Source of the DNA: Coccinella septempunctata
Lineage: Eukaryota > Arthropoda > Insecta > Coleoptera > Coccinellidae
Length of the DNA stretch: 64,000 bases
NCBI RefSeq assembly: GCF_907165205.1
Contig: NC_058190.1
Coordinates: forward strand, 814,001-878,000
Direction: 5' to 3'
Part shown: one piece after another, positions 13,868 to 27,700 of the stretch
Layout: each line of letters opens with the position of its first letter
Position numbering within the stretch: the first letter of the stretch is position 1
The notes under the pieces: model-generated
What the model was told of the DNA's origin: nothing
The model's database searches: none
What the model saw: only the letters and a program-made list of their open reading frames with translations
Program-made: the position numbers and the translations under genes

Positions 13868-16220
13868 CTAGCACATCTCGTCAGAATCGACTGTTAAATT
13901 TTCAGATACACCTGAGCATTTCTCGTTATTGGAATGAACAGAATCGTAGTGCTTTTGAAAAACACTCAGAGTATTTGTAGCGAAATCACACAACTGACAT
14001 CTGTGATGCTTGATGTTCAAATGAACGCAGTCGATGTGATTCTTAAGAACGCCCATTTTGACTGTAAAAAAATCGCACAGGTGGCATCTGTGAAAATCAT
14101 CAATCTTCCAGTGAACGGATCTCATATGTTTTTCAAGTGCATGTTCAGTATCCGCTACAAAATCACATAAGGTACAATCATGATTCTTGGTATTCGAATG
14201 AACACTGTCGTCAGCGCCACTCGAATGAACAGTGTCGTTTAAACGAACAGTGTCATTTAAATGAACAGATTTCAAATGTTGATTGAGTGACTGGTTCGTG
14301 TTGGTAGCATACTCACACAAATGGCACTTTTGATCGTTAATTTTCAAATGGATAGATTTTATGTGATCATCAAGTTTTTGCTTCACACAAGCAGCATATT
14401 CGCATAAGTGACACTTGTGTGCCTTTACATCCAAATGGGAGAACTTCATGTGTGCTCCAAGGTTACTTTCCTGAGTTGCGGTATATTCGCATAAGTGACA
14501 CTGGTATTTCTTGATATTTAAATGAACCGAGTCGATGTGTTTTTGAAGTTTATCTTTTCTCTGCGAACCATACTCGCATAGATGACACTTGTGTTCCTTA
14601 ATTTTCAAATGAACACTTTTTACGTGTGTTCCAAGGGCAGATTTATTACTCGCAGCATAATCACAGTATTGGCACTTGTGTTCTTTTAATTTTAAATGAA
14701 CAGAGTTGACATGAATGTTAAGATTTCTCTTTCTATTTGTAGCGAAATCACATAGATGACACTTGTGATCCCAGATTTTAAAATGTACAGACTTCAAATG
14801 TATTTCAAGGTCCTTCTTCACACTTGTAGCGTATTCGCACAAATTACACTGGTGATCCTTAATTTTCAAATGAACAGATTTAACGTGATTTTCAAGTTTA
14901 CTCCTTTCGCTCGCAGCATATTCACACGAGTCGCATTTGTGATTTTTGATTTTCAGATGAACGGTCTCAATATGAGTCTTGAGGCTTCCTTTCCTATTTG
15001 AGTAATATTCACATAAATGACACCTATGATCCTTGTTATTCAAATGAACAGAATTAACATGACTTCTAAGGTTATCTTTTCCATTTGTAGCATAGTCACA
15101 TAGCTCACATTTTTGTTTCTCAGGAAGATTTTCGTCACCCACAGTAGAATCACCAATGAAATTTTTTTGACACATTTCCGCAGAAGTTAATTGATCTGCA
15201 TTAACTTCCGTAACTGAGTTTATTGGTTTATTTTGTTCATTCTTAATTCTATATTCTCCTCTTTCGTGAACTCCTTCTTCATCTATGAATTGTTCGGAAA
15301 CTTCCACAATCTCTAATTCTTCCTTAATATTCAAATGAACACTTTTTACATGTATTCCAAGGGCAGATCTATCACTCGCAGCAAAATCACAGTACTGGCA
15401 CTTGTGTTTTTTGATTTTTGAATGAACAGAGTTGACATGAATTTCAAGAGTTCTCTTTATATTTGTAGCAAAATCGCATAGACGACACTTGTGATCCCAG
15501 ATTTTAAAATGTACAGACTTCAAATGTATTTCAAGTCCCTTTTTCACACTTGCAGCGTATCCGCACAAATGACACTTGTGATCCTTAATTTTCAAATGAA
15601 CAGATTTTATGTGATTGTCAAGTTTATTTCTTTCGCTAGCAGCATAGTCACATAAGTCGCATTTGTGATTTTTGATTTTCAGATGAACAGTCTCAATATG
15701 ACCCTTAAGGTTTGCTTTCCTACTAGAGACATATTCACATAAATGACACCTGTGATCCTTGATATTCAAATGAACAGAGTTAACATGGAGTCTAAGGTTA
15801 TCTTTTCTATATGTAGCGTAGTCACAGAATTCACATTTTTGTTCTGCAAGATGCTTTTCGTCATCCACAGTAGAAGAAATGTAATTTTTTTGACACTTTT
15901 CCGCGGAAGAAGGGGCAGATGATAATTGATCTGCATTTACTTCTGTAACTGAGTTTAATGGTTTATTTTGTTCATTCTTAATTCTATATTCTCCTCTTTC
16001 ATGAACTCCTTCTTCATCTATGAATTGTTCGGAAACTTCCACAATCCCTAATTCTTCCTCTGATTTCATACTGAAAGAAAAGGTTTTTTGGAGTGTATTG
16101 AATTGAAAAACAACACAAATATTAATACTGACAACTAACTACTCACTTGTGGGCAATATCATAGACATATAATCTGTTATTAGGTGTTTGGGCAATATGT
16201 ACTTCTTCGTCTTCCTCCAT
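13868..16220 (-). CDS. C2H2 zinc-finger protein, 19 fingers, internally duplicated (two coding exons)
   Basis: Predicted nuclear zinc-finger protein of 758 residues. Exon 1 is 16220-16147 (MEEDEEVHIAQTPNNRLYVY then DIAH, donor GTGAGT). Exon 2 is 16070-13868, behind a TTTCTTTCAG acceptor, phase 2/1. The large exon holds two head-to-tail units. The first N-terminal block (LGIVEVSEQFIDEEGVHERG) is followed by fingers 1-6. The same block (LEIVEVSEQFIDEEGVHERG) appears again at about 15322, followed by fingers 7-12, which match 1-6 one by one. Fingers 13-19 follow, with a Ser/Asn-rich spacer (NDTVRLNDTVHSS) before finger 17. Finger format is C-x2-C-x12-H-x4-H, 29-residue period. Binding target unknown. 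Confidence 0.82.
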
Positions 16221-16244
16221 ATTGATACCTCAATACCTCTTTGT

Positions 16245-16640
16245 TGATACCAAAGATTATTTCAACTCAGAGACAAGCAGAGTTGTCTCTTCTTCACCTA
16301 TTAATATCTTTGCCAAAGATTATAAAGATAATATTTGATCTTTGCTTCCACCTTTGCTTCAACTTTACTCAAAAGCACAACAAAAATTATAACCCTACTC
16401 TGTAATCTGTGATTATAACCTAAAACCAAAGATGTGCTTTGACTGTAGATAGAGCATTGAACTCCCATAGAGTTCAATGAGATAGAGGCTTTGACATCGT
16501 AGATATCCACAGATTACAGAGTAATCTGTGGTAGATATCTCTATCTACGTTTGACATAGACTCTGGGTAAGAAGTGACAGGAAAATATTATAGCTCTTTG
16601 ATTATAGAGTTAATCACAGAACACCTAACAATACCTAACT
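16245..16640. repeat. P-like / fold-back repeat fragments upstream of the zinc-finger gene
   Basis: Contains several CAAAGATTAT or AATCTTTG blocks, the terminal motif of the P-like element at 43221-44731. Also present: a hairpin CCACAGATTAC-AGA-GTAATCTGTGG (16507-16531) and a second hairpin CATTGAACTC-CCATA-GAGTTCAATG (16455-16479). It sits immediately 5' of exon 1 of the 19-finger gene, so it may supply promoter sequence (inference). Confidence 0.6.
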
Positions 16641-18480
16641 CTCTCTCCGTACTAAAAATGTGTTTCCAAAAACGGGGAACGTAGGGTAGGAGTCGCTGCG
16701 ATAGCTACGTTTATCGATAAGGGGTGGGGATTCAAGTGTCAATTTGATATGAACAACCTTCATCTTATTTTAGGTGTGTCATCGTAGTTTTTTCTGATGA
16801 TTTTACGTATGGGATTCACTGAACAAAATAAAGAAAAAAACAAGCTTTGTCTTACTCAAAAATTCACTCCAGAAAAAACTACTAACTAACAGGAAAAACC
16901 GGTTTAACTCGTTTCAAGAAAGGATGCTTAATGAATCCCTTCTTCATTAGGAATCTCTTGCCCTTTCGATCTCAAGTACCTACTTGAAAAAGAGCGTCTT
17001 CCAGGGTTCTTAACGCTTGCGCCAGCTCCCCTTTCAATTCAACAGCTAGTACAGAAAACCTTCTCTAACATTTCATTTCTTACTGGTGGTCTTTGATAAA
17101 GTCCACTAGAGGGCAGTCGTTATGTCAATATTGAAAAAAAAGCAGTCCACTACATTATGTCAATTTTGAAGTTTGTAATGATCTCCAGTTTTCTGAGAAA
17201 AATTGGAGTTCATTTTAGTGCATTCCTTTCATTTTACATTTCCGCCTTTGAAAATATTTAATTCTCAAATATTCAGTACATTCATTCCGATAGGCAGAGT
17301 AAATGTAAAAAACCGTTTATCTGTGGTCAACGTTGTTTTTCTTGCATGCCGTTGAAGATTTCGACGTTTTTCTGATGTTGATATGCAATAAACTGGAGCT
17401 GACGACGTTTTTCACTCTTTTCGCATTCTGGAATTTTCAGATTTTTAACGTGTGGGGGATTTGCCTATAAAAGCAGATTTTCCCCCGCGACGGTCTCTCT
17501 TTTACTTTGACTCTTTTACTATTTAGTCACTTTTACGCTCCGTACTCTTTTCTCTGCGATTCGACTTTAATTGTGTGCACGACAAAACGTTCAACAAATT
17601 TAGAAATAAGTTTGAGTTGCGAGTATTAGTGCTATTAGGAATTAATTTTTAGTTTTCGTTTGTTTTCCGCGAGTGCCTGAAATAAAGGAGGTAGGTCCGA
17701 GTCTTTACCGTTCAGTTTCTTAATTAGACCCACACCGGTTACTTCTTTGACACTGCTGTACTGTATCGCTTTCTGTTATCTTTTGCCGTACTTAACCCTG
17801 TTTCGCGAGTCTGACTTTTCCCTTCGCTATCAGTCATGGTGCGTAAGCCCTTGGGGTAGTGAAAAAGAAGTCCCGTCAACCCCCCTGTCCGCGTTCCGCG
17901 TCATAAGTGTTGAATCCGAAATCTCTTCTTTTCTATCAGTCATGGTGCGTAAGCCCTTGGGGTAGAGAATAAGAGATACCGCTCGTCGTCAGTGAAATCC
18001 CGTAGTTGCGCTAAAAATAGACCTTTTCTTCGCTATCAGTCATGGAGCGTTAGCCCTTGGGGTAACGAGTAAAAGTCTCGAGTAGATCCGCCCTGGTTGC
18101 GTTTCTTTCATTTCTGGAGAAATACAATTAATTACATCCCGATACCGTATAGCAAGTCAATTCACTTCGCGAGGTCATCCTTAGTATCCATTTCGTCAGT
18201 TCTGGTTGGCGCATTTTATTGAACAACCTTTGATTTTTCACTGTACCCGGTATAAACTTTATAAAGTGCTCGTGATCGGATAGAATTTCCAGAATGTATG
18301 TTTGCTGATCGATTCACTCATATTTCATACCTACACATATTTCCGTTGTTTATATAATCAGTTTCCGAAGGTGTGAATAAACTGGTACATAATTTGATTT
18401 TGACTACTTCGTTATCGCTACCACCCTAGATAACAGTGACCTCTATCTCCGACTAGCAGCTACTCCGGTAGGTTTGCTAT
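16641..18480 (+). repeat. possible solo LTR-like region with three internal repeats
   Basis: A TATAAAAG box lies at about 17466 and AATAAAC at about 18375. Within it, GTCATGGTGCGTAAGCCCTT followed by GGGGTA occurs three times (about 17832, 17938 and, slightly changed, 18038), roughly 100 bases apart. The layout resembles a retrotransposon LTR, but no TG..CA ends with target duplications were identified and no flanking gag-pol was seen. Confidence 0.35.
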
Positions 18481-18750
18481 TCTTCCTAGTGAAAAGAATA
18501 GCAGGCGCTCGAGATAAGTTTTCTCCGAGGAAACCACGTTACAAGTTATTAATAATACTCATTTATATTATTCATACTTTTTTGCTATGGTATTGTAGTT
18601 CTCCCGATGAAGAGATAAATAAAAATTCCAGTAAGAAAAAACAGTTCACTATTCAAATAATTGCTGTCATTCCACAAAAAAGAATCATTACAACTAATCA
18701 GCAACGCAATTCAATTCATATGTACATAAATATATATTGTTATATAAAAA
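18481..18750. other. probable 3' flank of the THAP gene
   Basis: No independent gene was seen between the LTR-like region and the THAP-gene stop codon TAA (18753-18751, minus). Short open frames here have no recognisable features. Confidence 0.4.
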
Positions 18751-21700
18751 TTAATCCTTCTCAACTACATCTTTTTTACTTCGTGTTATAAATTCTGGAG
18801 TTATTTTTACTTTAAATGTACTATACTTTCTCCGCTGGAGCTTCTTACGCAGACTTCGACAACATGGACATCGTAGGATTTTCCGCCAACGTTTGTAATC
18901 ATCATTAGATATCCGCCCAGTACACTTTGGAGAAAATTTCCTGTAGGAAAAACGAGAAAATTGGAATTTTTTTATTGGATTTTAATTTCAATTGCAAAGC
19001 GAATAAGGAACTATCTTACTCAATATGATGGCCGGTTCCTTCACATAACATTGTTTTTTGCAACTTTTTCATATAAATTTTGATATCTTCTAGGCATGAT
19101 ATGGTATCATTTGTCGAATATTCTGGTCCTCCATTCACAGAAACCTGTTTGAAAAAATGTATTCCGTTAAAAATTCCTATGAATTGGATGAAAATATTTC
19201 ATGTGGATACTTCATAAAAGAAAGGAATAGAAAATCGATTTACTTTCACTGAGAGATTTTTATCAACACTGAAATGCCTATCTTCCTTCCTTGTCTGGAT
19301 GTTGATGCGACTGAATATCAGTTCTTCATCCTTTGCAAAATAACACCATCCTTGCATCAGCGTCGAACTAAAATGAGAGCGGATCTCTTCTAGTGTTAGA
19401 GCTGAACGTTCAGTTAATGATGGTGGTGGAGGCAAGACCTAAATGATGACATAATATTGAAAATTGGGCAGGAATTATATTAAAAGCTTCTCAAGTATAC
19501 TCCATTCACTTTTATAAAAGCACTTGGTTGGCTGTGAAATAATTTTTTCAAGTTTTTGTAAAGGATTATTCCGATTGCTTGTAATACATATTATAATAAA
19601 AAAAATAAGTTTTTGTAACTAGAAATGTCGTTAATACGGGGATATATTGAAAAATTCTTAGCCTACCATAGAACCAAACAAAATTTCAATGTCCAAATCT
19701 TTTATTACTCAACATATTCTCCTCTTAATTGGATGCATTTATTACAGCGAACCTGCAACGTCTCTAGACCTTTCAAAAAAAATTTTTCTTCTTGCACTGC
19801 AAACCAGACCTCTACAGCTTTTATTACCTCCTCGTTGGAGGAAAATTTACGACCTTCTAAACTTTTTTCTGTTGAGGAAAGAGATGATAGTCGGATGGAG
19901 CCAAATCTGGTGAATAAGGGGGTGTTCTAGTAGTTCAAACGCAAAATCACGAATTTTTTGCATGGCAACATCAGATTTATGTGCAGGGGCGTTCTCCTGC
20001 AAAAACAAAACACATTTGGATAGCTTTCAGCGTCTTTTCTCTTCAATTTTTTCCCGTAGAGTGGTCAGTAATGTCAAATAGTAATCTCCGGTTATTGTTC
20101 TACCCTCATCCAAAAAATCAATCATGATTACTCCATGACAATACCAAAAAACTGAAGCAAGAACATTTCTAGCAGATTTTTGGACACGAAACTTCTTGGG
20201 TCTTGGAGAACCAGAGTGTCGCCATTCCATCGATTGTTGCTTTGTTTCTGGATCGTAGACATGTACCCAAGCCTCATCCATAGTAACAATTGGGCTTAAG
20301 AAGTTTACATCGTACATGGGAAATTTATCTCTTTTGAAGCTTGCAGTCCAATTTTTTACGGTCGCATACGAAGGACATTGATCACCAAGGGTATTAAGCA
20401 ATCTTCGTAAATCTGCTTACCTCTAACCCTTTTAAATACTGGTACTTGATGATGGCCCGATACTCCAATTTCTCGATTTTCACAATTTCGGTGGACATCT
20501 TCTTTCTTTTAATTTATTGCGTAACTCTGGTTTACTTTTTCGACCTCACACTTCACACTGACACTTCTAGTGAGTTATTGTTCGTTGCTATGGTAACGCA
20601 ATATTTTTTTTTACGCATGGAACTGGTCTAGGCTAACTAGATATCAATACATCCTCGTACTTTGTATTCTCATATTCTTTAATCTTGCTCGATATACAGA
20701 TTACACCTCAAGCCTGCTGCACTTCTCGAAACCAACGATTAGTGGTTTCCTTCATTAGTACTCTCATTTTGTACCTCTCATAATTTGTATCTACCATTTT
20801 TCTGATGGACGATCGTGCTTACTTGTAAGCCGTCCGTCTCTGTAAATTTTATATCCATTGATGAATTTTTGTTCTGTCTTTCAGACAAACATTGTTTACA
20901 TGTATTATAATATTATTGCTCTACACATATTTAATGTATTGATCTCTTCAATGAGCAGACTTGTTTTCACCTCTTGGTCTGCATCATTATTACAACTCAT
21001 CCTTCTCATTAAAATTCATTATTCTAACCTTCTGTTTTTCTGATGGAATAAAGAGGCACTCGCAGTCAATATTCTTTGATTGCTCTGCTACTGTAAACGT
21101 TGTGTTAATTTTGATTGTAGCAAACTTTCTCGATGTCTGAGTCCGACTTCAAGTGACTTTTCATTTGAACTACTCTAGACTAGACAACTGTTTTTAGTTG
21201 GATAATGTCACTCTGAGTTTATACAGGGTGTCCGTGCCATAGGGCAGTGGCCGATTACTCTAATTCTATTAACTTTATAAGAAAGATTTTCAAACAAAAC
21301 TTTCCTCTTTTAAAGTAGAGGATCTCCTGAAATTATTTAGAGCTATACAAAGTGTTTCGTTTTTTCTGCACAGCTATCAACTTCGTCATTTTAAATGGAA
21401 TATCCTATATATTTTTACATTTTTGAATTCCTTGTTGAATTTGAATAAAAGTTTTATAACATAACTATGTTTGAATTCTCAACGGTTTTCGAGATTTATT
21501 AATATTTTGACAGTTCGAGGTACTTACATAAAGTACTATAGCTCCGTCCCTATTCTATTAATTGATTCAAATTTGGACTGTGTTTAGGCAATGAATGCCT
21601 TTGTAATTAACCATATTATATACAGGGTCCACGAAAACGTAGGTCCATTATCAAAACAGAAATTCTTCAAAATCTTCATTTTTTAAATGGCAACCCATAT

Positions 21701-24700
21701 TTTTTTTTTCTGTTCATTATGTTCATCACACATTTTCGGATTCGTTTACTTTCTGACGTGAATTCAAATTGCGAGAAATACGTAACAACAACATAACGCT
21801 GATTTAAAATTGAAAGATGTTTTGACAAGCGTCATAACTTATAACCTCATATTTTCATACTATACAGTGTGGAATGTGTCAAATTTCCATGGCCAAACGA
21901 GAGCTGAAATAAAAGTGAATCGAGTACGTTTAATAATACAGGGTGATTCATTGGGAAATGCACATACAGTAAAGGGTAGATAGAGGACACCAAGATGACT
22001 CTGAATATCCTGAATTTTATGGGTCTATATTTATTACAAGGCTACAGGGTGATTCAGTGATTTTCCCCATTTTTTCAATTAATCGTGAAATTATGAACCA
22101 CCCTAACTATTTTTATAATATTTGGTTTATACATTCTTCGTCCTGGATTGAGTGGATAATAAAATAAAAAGTATTTTTCAGGTCCAGTATTTTTTCAGTC
22201 CAGTAAAAAATTAATTAGTAGTTCTTGAGTGGAAACAACACCCTGTATGTCATTATTTTAAAATTTTATTTGCAAATTTGAAAGGAACGGAAAAAATGAG
22301 TAAAACTGCATGTACTTGATTTTTCCGCATACAAGTTTTTCGAATTTTAACTAGAATCAAATCTAGACGTTTCGTTAATGAGATGGCAGAGGATTGAAGA
22401 AAAAAAATTACCTTCCCCAAATAGTATTTTTCAGAGTAATTCAATCGATACATTTTTTATTTATCCCAATTTCATTGAAATTTGGGAGGACATGTCCGTT
22501 ATTGGGACAAACTATTATATATTGAACAATAACTTAGTCCCACACACCATGCAATCTAGCATGGTGTAAATCGCACATTGAAAAAAAAAAAAAGTAGAAT
22601 GAGAATCATGTTCAGTCTGAAGAAATCATAACTTTATTTCACGCAAAAGGTTTCTGTGTCAGTCCCGAAAATATCGATGCAGTTCATGACATGATTTTAT
22701 CAGACCGTCGAATTGGGCTACAAAGGATATCTGAAGCACTGAATATTTCATACGAACGCTTTCATCATATAGTTCACGTAATTTGGACATGAGAAAAGTT
22801 GCTGCAAAATGGATCCCCAAATGTTTGAATGTTGACCAAAAGCGTGCAAGGGTAGAAACATCGCGTTGCATCTGTGCTCGATTTGAAAACGATGTAGACT
22901 TCTCAAACCGAATTGTTATTATGGATGAGACTTGGGTACCTTTCTTCGATCCAGAAACAAAGCAACAATCGATGGAATGGCGACACTCTGGTTCTCCAAG
23001 ACCTAAGAAGTTTCGTGTCCAAAAATCTGCTAGAAATGTTCTTGCTTCAGTTTTTTGGGATTACCATGGAGTAATCATGATTGATTTTTTGGATAAGAGT
23101 AGAACAATAACCGGAGATTACTATTCAACATTACTGACCACTCTACGGGAAAACATTGAAGAGAAAAGACGCGGAAAGCTATCCAAAGGTGTTTTGTTTC
23201 TGCAGGACAACGCCCCTGCACATAAATCTCATGTTGCCATGCAAAAAATTCGCGATTTAAGGTTTGAATTACTAGAACACCCCCCTCATTCACCATATTT
23301 GGCTCCATCCGACTATCATCTCTTTCCTCAACTGAAAAAAAGTTTAAAAGGTAGTAAATTTTCTTCCAACGAGGAGGTAATAAAAGCTGTGGAGTTCTGG
23401 TTTCCAGAGCAAGAAGAAACATTTTTTTTGAAAGGTCTAGAGACGTTGCAGGTTCGCTGTAATAAATGTTTCCGAATAATAATAATAACTGTCATTTATT
23501 GACCACAGTCAAAGGCCATCGACCAAAGTCCTTCAGCCTTGTACATTTAGATACATCAATGTAGCAAAAAAAAAGGTTAGTCTATTATATATTGAATTGG
23601 GTTAATTTTTTATTGATCTACATAGCCATGGACGTGAGAATGTCCATGATTGTTTGGTCTGGAAATTTTCTGAGTGGGTTGCTCGCTGTATCTCTGTGGA
23701 ACATGCCATATATATCCTCCAGTTCTTTGACCCGATTGAAAAATCTGCCATTTAAAATTTTCAGTCTTTCTATTATTGGCTGTATTTTGGTCTTTCTGTA
23801 GAGTAGTTCATTGGATGGATTGTGTAATTTATTGAGGGGGTGTCTCATTCGTGTTATTGTTCTCAGAGATGTTCTCTCCCCTACCTCTAGATTTTTTAAT
23901 ACCGAATTTGTGGCATTTGCATATAATGTATGACCGTACTCCAGAATTGGTCTGCAAACTGTTTTGTATATTTTTGTGGCATTTTCAATGCTTATTCCTT
24001 CGTTCTTGTAGGTGAGACATTTGAAATGTTTCGCTCTCGCAATTGTTTTTTTCTTGGAGAGGTTTGATTGAAGCTTCATATTTAGTTTACAGTCGATTTG
24101 TATGCCAAGGTACTTTATTGACGGAGACGGAGTTATATTTGTACTGTCTATCTGAACTAGAGGAGAACTTGGTCTGATCTTGTGGTTGAAGATTATGAAT
24201 TTAGATTTTTCAGGGTTGGGATGTAGCCTCCATTTGTAAAACCAGGTTATCAATCTGTCCATGTAAAGTTGTAATGCCTTTATGCACTTAGCTACGGTTT
24301 TTCCATGCGAGATTATAATGGTGTCATCGGCATATTGCAGGAGATACTGATCTTTGCTATTGTTCTCAGGTATGTCATAGCAGAAAATATTAAAGAGCAA
24401 AGGGGAAAGGGGTGAACCCTGTGGTGTACCCTGTTCTGGTGAGAATGAGGTGGATGTTGTCTCATTGATTTTTACACAGAGTTTCCTTTCTTCCAGAAAA
24501 CTTTTCACCATTTTTATTAAATAGTTCGGAGTGTTGAGTTTGTGTAACTTAAAAAGTAGGCCACACGCTGTCGAATGCCTTGTTGATGTCCAAACTAACA
24601 GCAGCTGTCTGTTTCCGGGTTCTTTGGGCGTTTTGTGTGTTGGATACAAATATACCCAAGTGACCAGTAACATATCTGTTATGTTTTCTTGGGAGATCGA

Positions 24701-27700
24701 ATGGGGAACTTTGTTATGTGTTATTTTTCTGTAACCATTACGTGTCTGATGCGATATTTGAAATGTACCTGTGCTGTATCGAAATTATATCCACATTTTG
24801 TAAATTTCATGTTCCTGCTCCCTGATATCCACATAACATATTTGTAATATTGTTCTTTATTTGCCATGTATCATTTTGAGATCATGAACATAGCATGACA
24901 CCATAAGCGTTTTAACTACCGTCGAGGGCGCTGTAAAACGTAAACAAATATGGAGGATTGTGAGAAATGCTATTGATACTGCTGTCGTTTCGATATGTAT
25001 TTATTATCATTTAGACGTTTTGTCAGTTGTCAGTTGAATAGTGGATTACTGAAAGTGAAGTGCAGATATTGAACGTTTGATAAGTTATTTGTGTATCATA
25101 GTGATTTTTCAGTGAAATGGTGAATTACTGAAAAGAATTAAAGTGATATGGATATCGAACTGTAGGTCAATAAATCATTTCTCATATTTTCATAGCAGTC
25201 CTATAACACATAATAGGCTATAATATAATATATATTAAATTAAGAGCCAGATCTGGAATGACACTTTTTTCATTATGTTAATCGAAAGCACACCTGACAA
25301 ACAACATACGAATCAAACAGCACGAAAATGTATAGGATGGTTCATAAGTTAAAATTCATTGAAAAATGGAAAATTAGTGAATCAGCCTGTATATGGGTGA
25401 TTTGAGCACTTCCAACGACTCACCCCGTATAATGAGAGAATCATTTGTGGTTTTCTTACATTATTCTCTGCTGCGTGCTCTGATAAGTATTCCATATGAT
25501 AAATTTCTGTGAAATGAAGGTCCTCTTCTATTTTCACCTCTTCCACGTTTTGTGACGAGGTATCTGGATTATGAGATTGCTCAATTTCATCTGATCCTAA
25601 TGGATCTTTCTGTAATAATAAAAAAAAAAAAAAGAAAAGATATATCATAAACTTCAATGTCAGAAGTTTTTGCGCTCTTATTCAAATTGGTCATCCGGTT
25701 GACTCACAGAATTTTTTCCTTATGTGTATGTCTGAAAAATACAGATCTGATCAAGTTGAAAGCCAGTAATTCGCTTCGAAACAAAGTTCCGAAGGTTCAT
25801 GGTAAATTTGAACGTTGTTAGGCTAACAGTTCCTGAGATACATTTGTTTTAGAGGAATTCTGTTTATTATTATTTGTACTCACTACACTGCGCAAAAAAA
25901 TTAACGCACATTCTGAAAATCTCAATTTTAATGAAAGTTAACTCTACATTGACTTTATAACTTATTTTTTATGTGCTCTCGGGAAGGTTTTGAACGAAAC
26001 AAGACACATTGAATGGAAAAAAAATTCAGGATTTCACCGAATCTTATGTGAAAGAAGAGAAATGAACAATTTTCAAAATACTGAAATGCTGATAAGTGAT
26101 TCAATACTTGGTATTTCCACCCCTTGCGTTAATTACAGCCCGGCAACGACGGTTCATACTCAAAATGAGTGATCTTAAAATGTTCTGATCTAATCCTTAC
26201 CAGATTTCCCCGAGTTGAATTCCTAAGTCATTAAGAGTAGCTGGATGATTTTCTGAACTTCTCAGCCTTCTGGTGAGGTTGTCCCAAACCTGCTCAATCG
26301 GATTGAGATCTGGACTTCTTGCTGGCCATTCCATTCGAGAGACTTCAACCTCTTCAAGGTACTCCTGAACGATGCGCGCACGATGGGGTCTGGCATTATC
26401 GTCCATAAAAATGAAATTTTCACCAATGTATGGGGCAAATGGCACTACATGCTCTTCAAGAATGTTCCTTATACACTTATCAGCATTCATAGCTCCATTA
26501 TCAACGACCACTAGGTCTGTGCGTCAGTCAAAGATATACCACCCCATACTATAATCGATCCTCCCCCGAAACCAGTAGTATTCAGGAAATTGCACTGAGC
26601 ATATCTTTCATGTGGACGTCTGTATACAAGGGAACGTCGATCACAATGGTAGAGGCAGAATCTAGACTCATCTGTGAAGAGAACTCTTTCCCAATCGGCC
26701 TCTTCCCAATGGATATGCTCTCTCGCAAAATCCAAACGCGCCCTTCGACGGGCTGGGGTAAGAGCTGGGCCTCTTGCCGCGACACGAGGCCTTAAATCAT
26801 ATTCTCTGAGGCGATTTCTTATTGTCTGAGTGCTAATTTGCACCTCATGAGTTTGCTCAGGCTGAATTTGAAGGAGGCGAGCGGTTGCAAACCGTTGTCT
26901 CAACGTAGAAACTCTCAAGTAACGTTCTTGAATGGCAGTTGTTACCCGTCCTGGTCTTCGGACATTCATACCTGTCTCCCTGAATCGCTGCAACATTCTG
27001 GACACACTTGTATGGGAAACTCCAAACCTTTCTGCAATTCTTGTGTATGTCCACCCTTCTTCTCGCAAAACTACCGCTTGGGCACATTCCTCTTGGGTCA
27101 AATTTCGTGTTTCGCGTTTCATAGCGATCGAGTGTAGAAAATCAAACGAAAGAAAAACTATTGATCACTAGAATTGATCGAGAACAACTGATTTTAGAAT
27201 GGAGCCAATACAATCAAAATCTGATGATATCAACTTTTTTTATTCCTGCTGGGAAAAAACATCTGTATTGAAGAAAACCGTTGAAAGTGGATAACATATG
27301 CATGCATAATTCTGATAAAAATAATTATCATTGAGAACACCTTCAGTTGTAGAATAAATTTGAGATTTCCATAATGTGCGTTGATTTTTTTGCGCAGTGT
27401 AAATTCTGAATTTAAGTTCAATAGCTTCAATCTGTATTTTTCTAATATTGCTAAATGAAAATTTAAGAAATCTTCATCAATGAGTAAAAGCGCGCTAAAA
27501 AGAAAAAAGTGTTGTTCCTTTACCTCTTCAGAAATGTCAATTTTTGAACCATGCCGATTTATTGGCACTACATTTTCGTTCAAAAGCGTCCACACTTTAC
27601 GAGAGAGGAAGGTCTCCACTCCGTCTATAATAAATCGATCGGTTTTTTTTATATCTGCATCGCGAAAGTGTTTTTCACACACAAATTGCCCTGGAGTCAA

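Noticed and set aside
27230..27523. Continuation of the THAP exon 2 frame beyond the GTAAAG donor
   Set aside because: It runs into the terminal repeat of the Tc1 insertion at 27399, whereas splicing to 25609 keeps phase; the extension is probably intron read-through.
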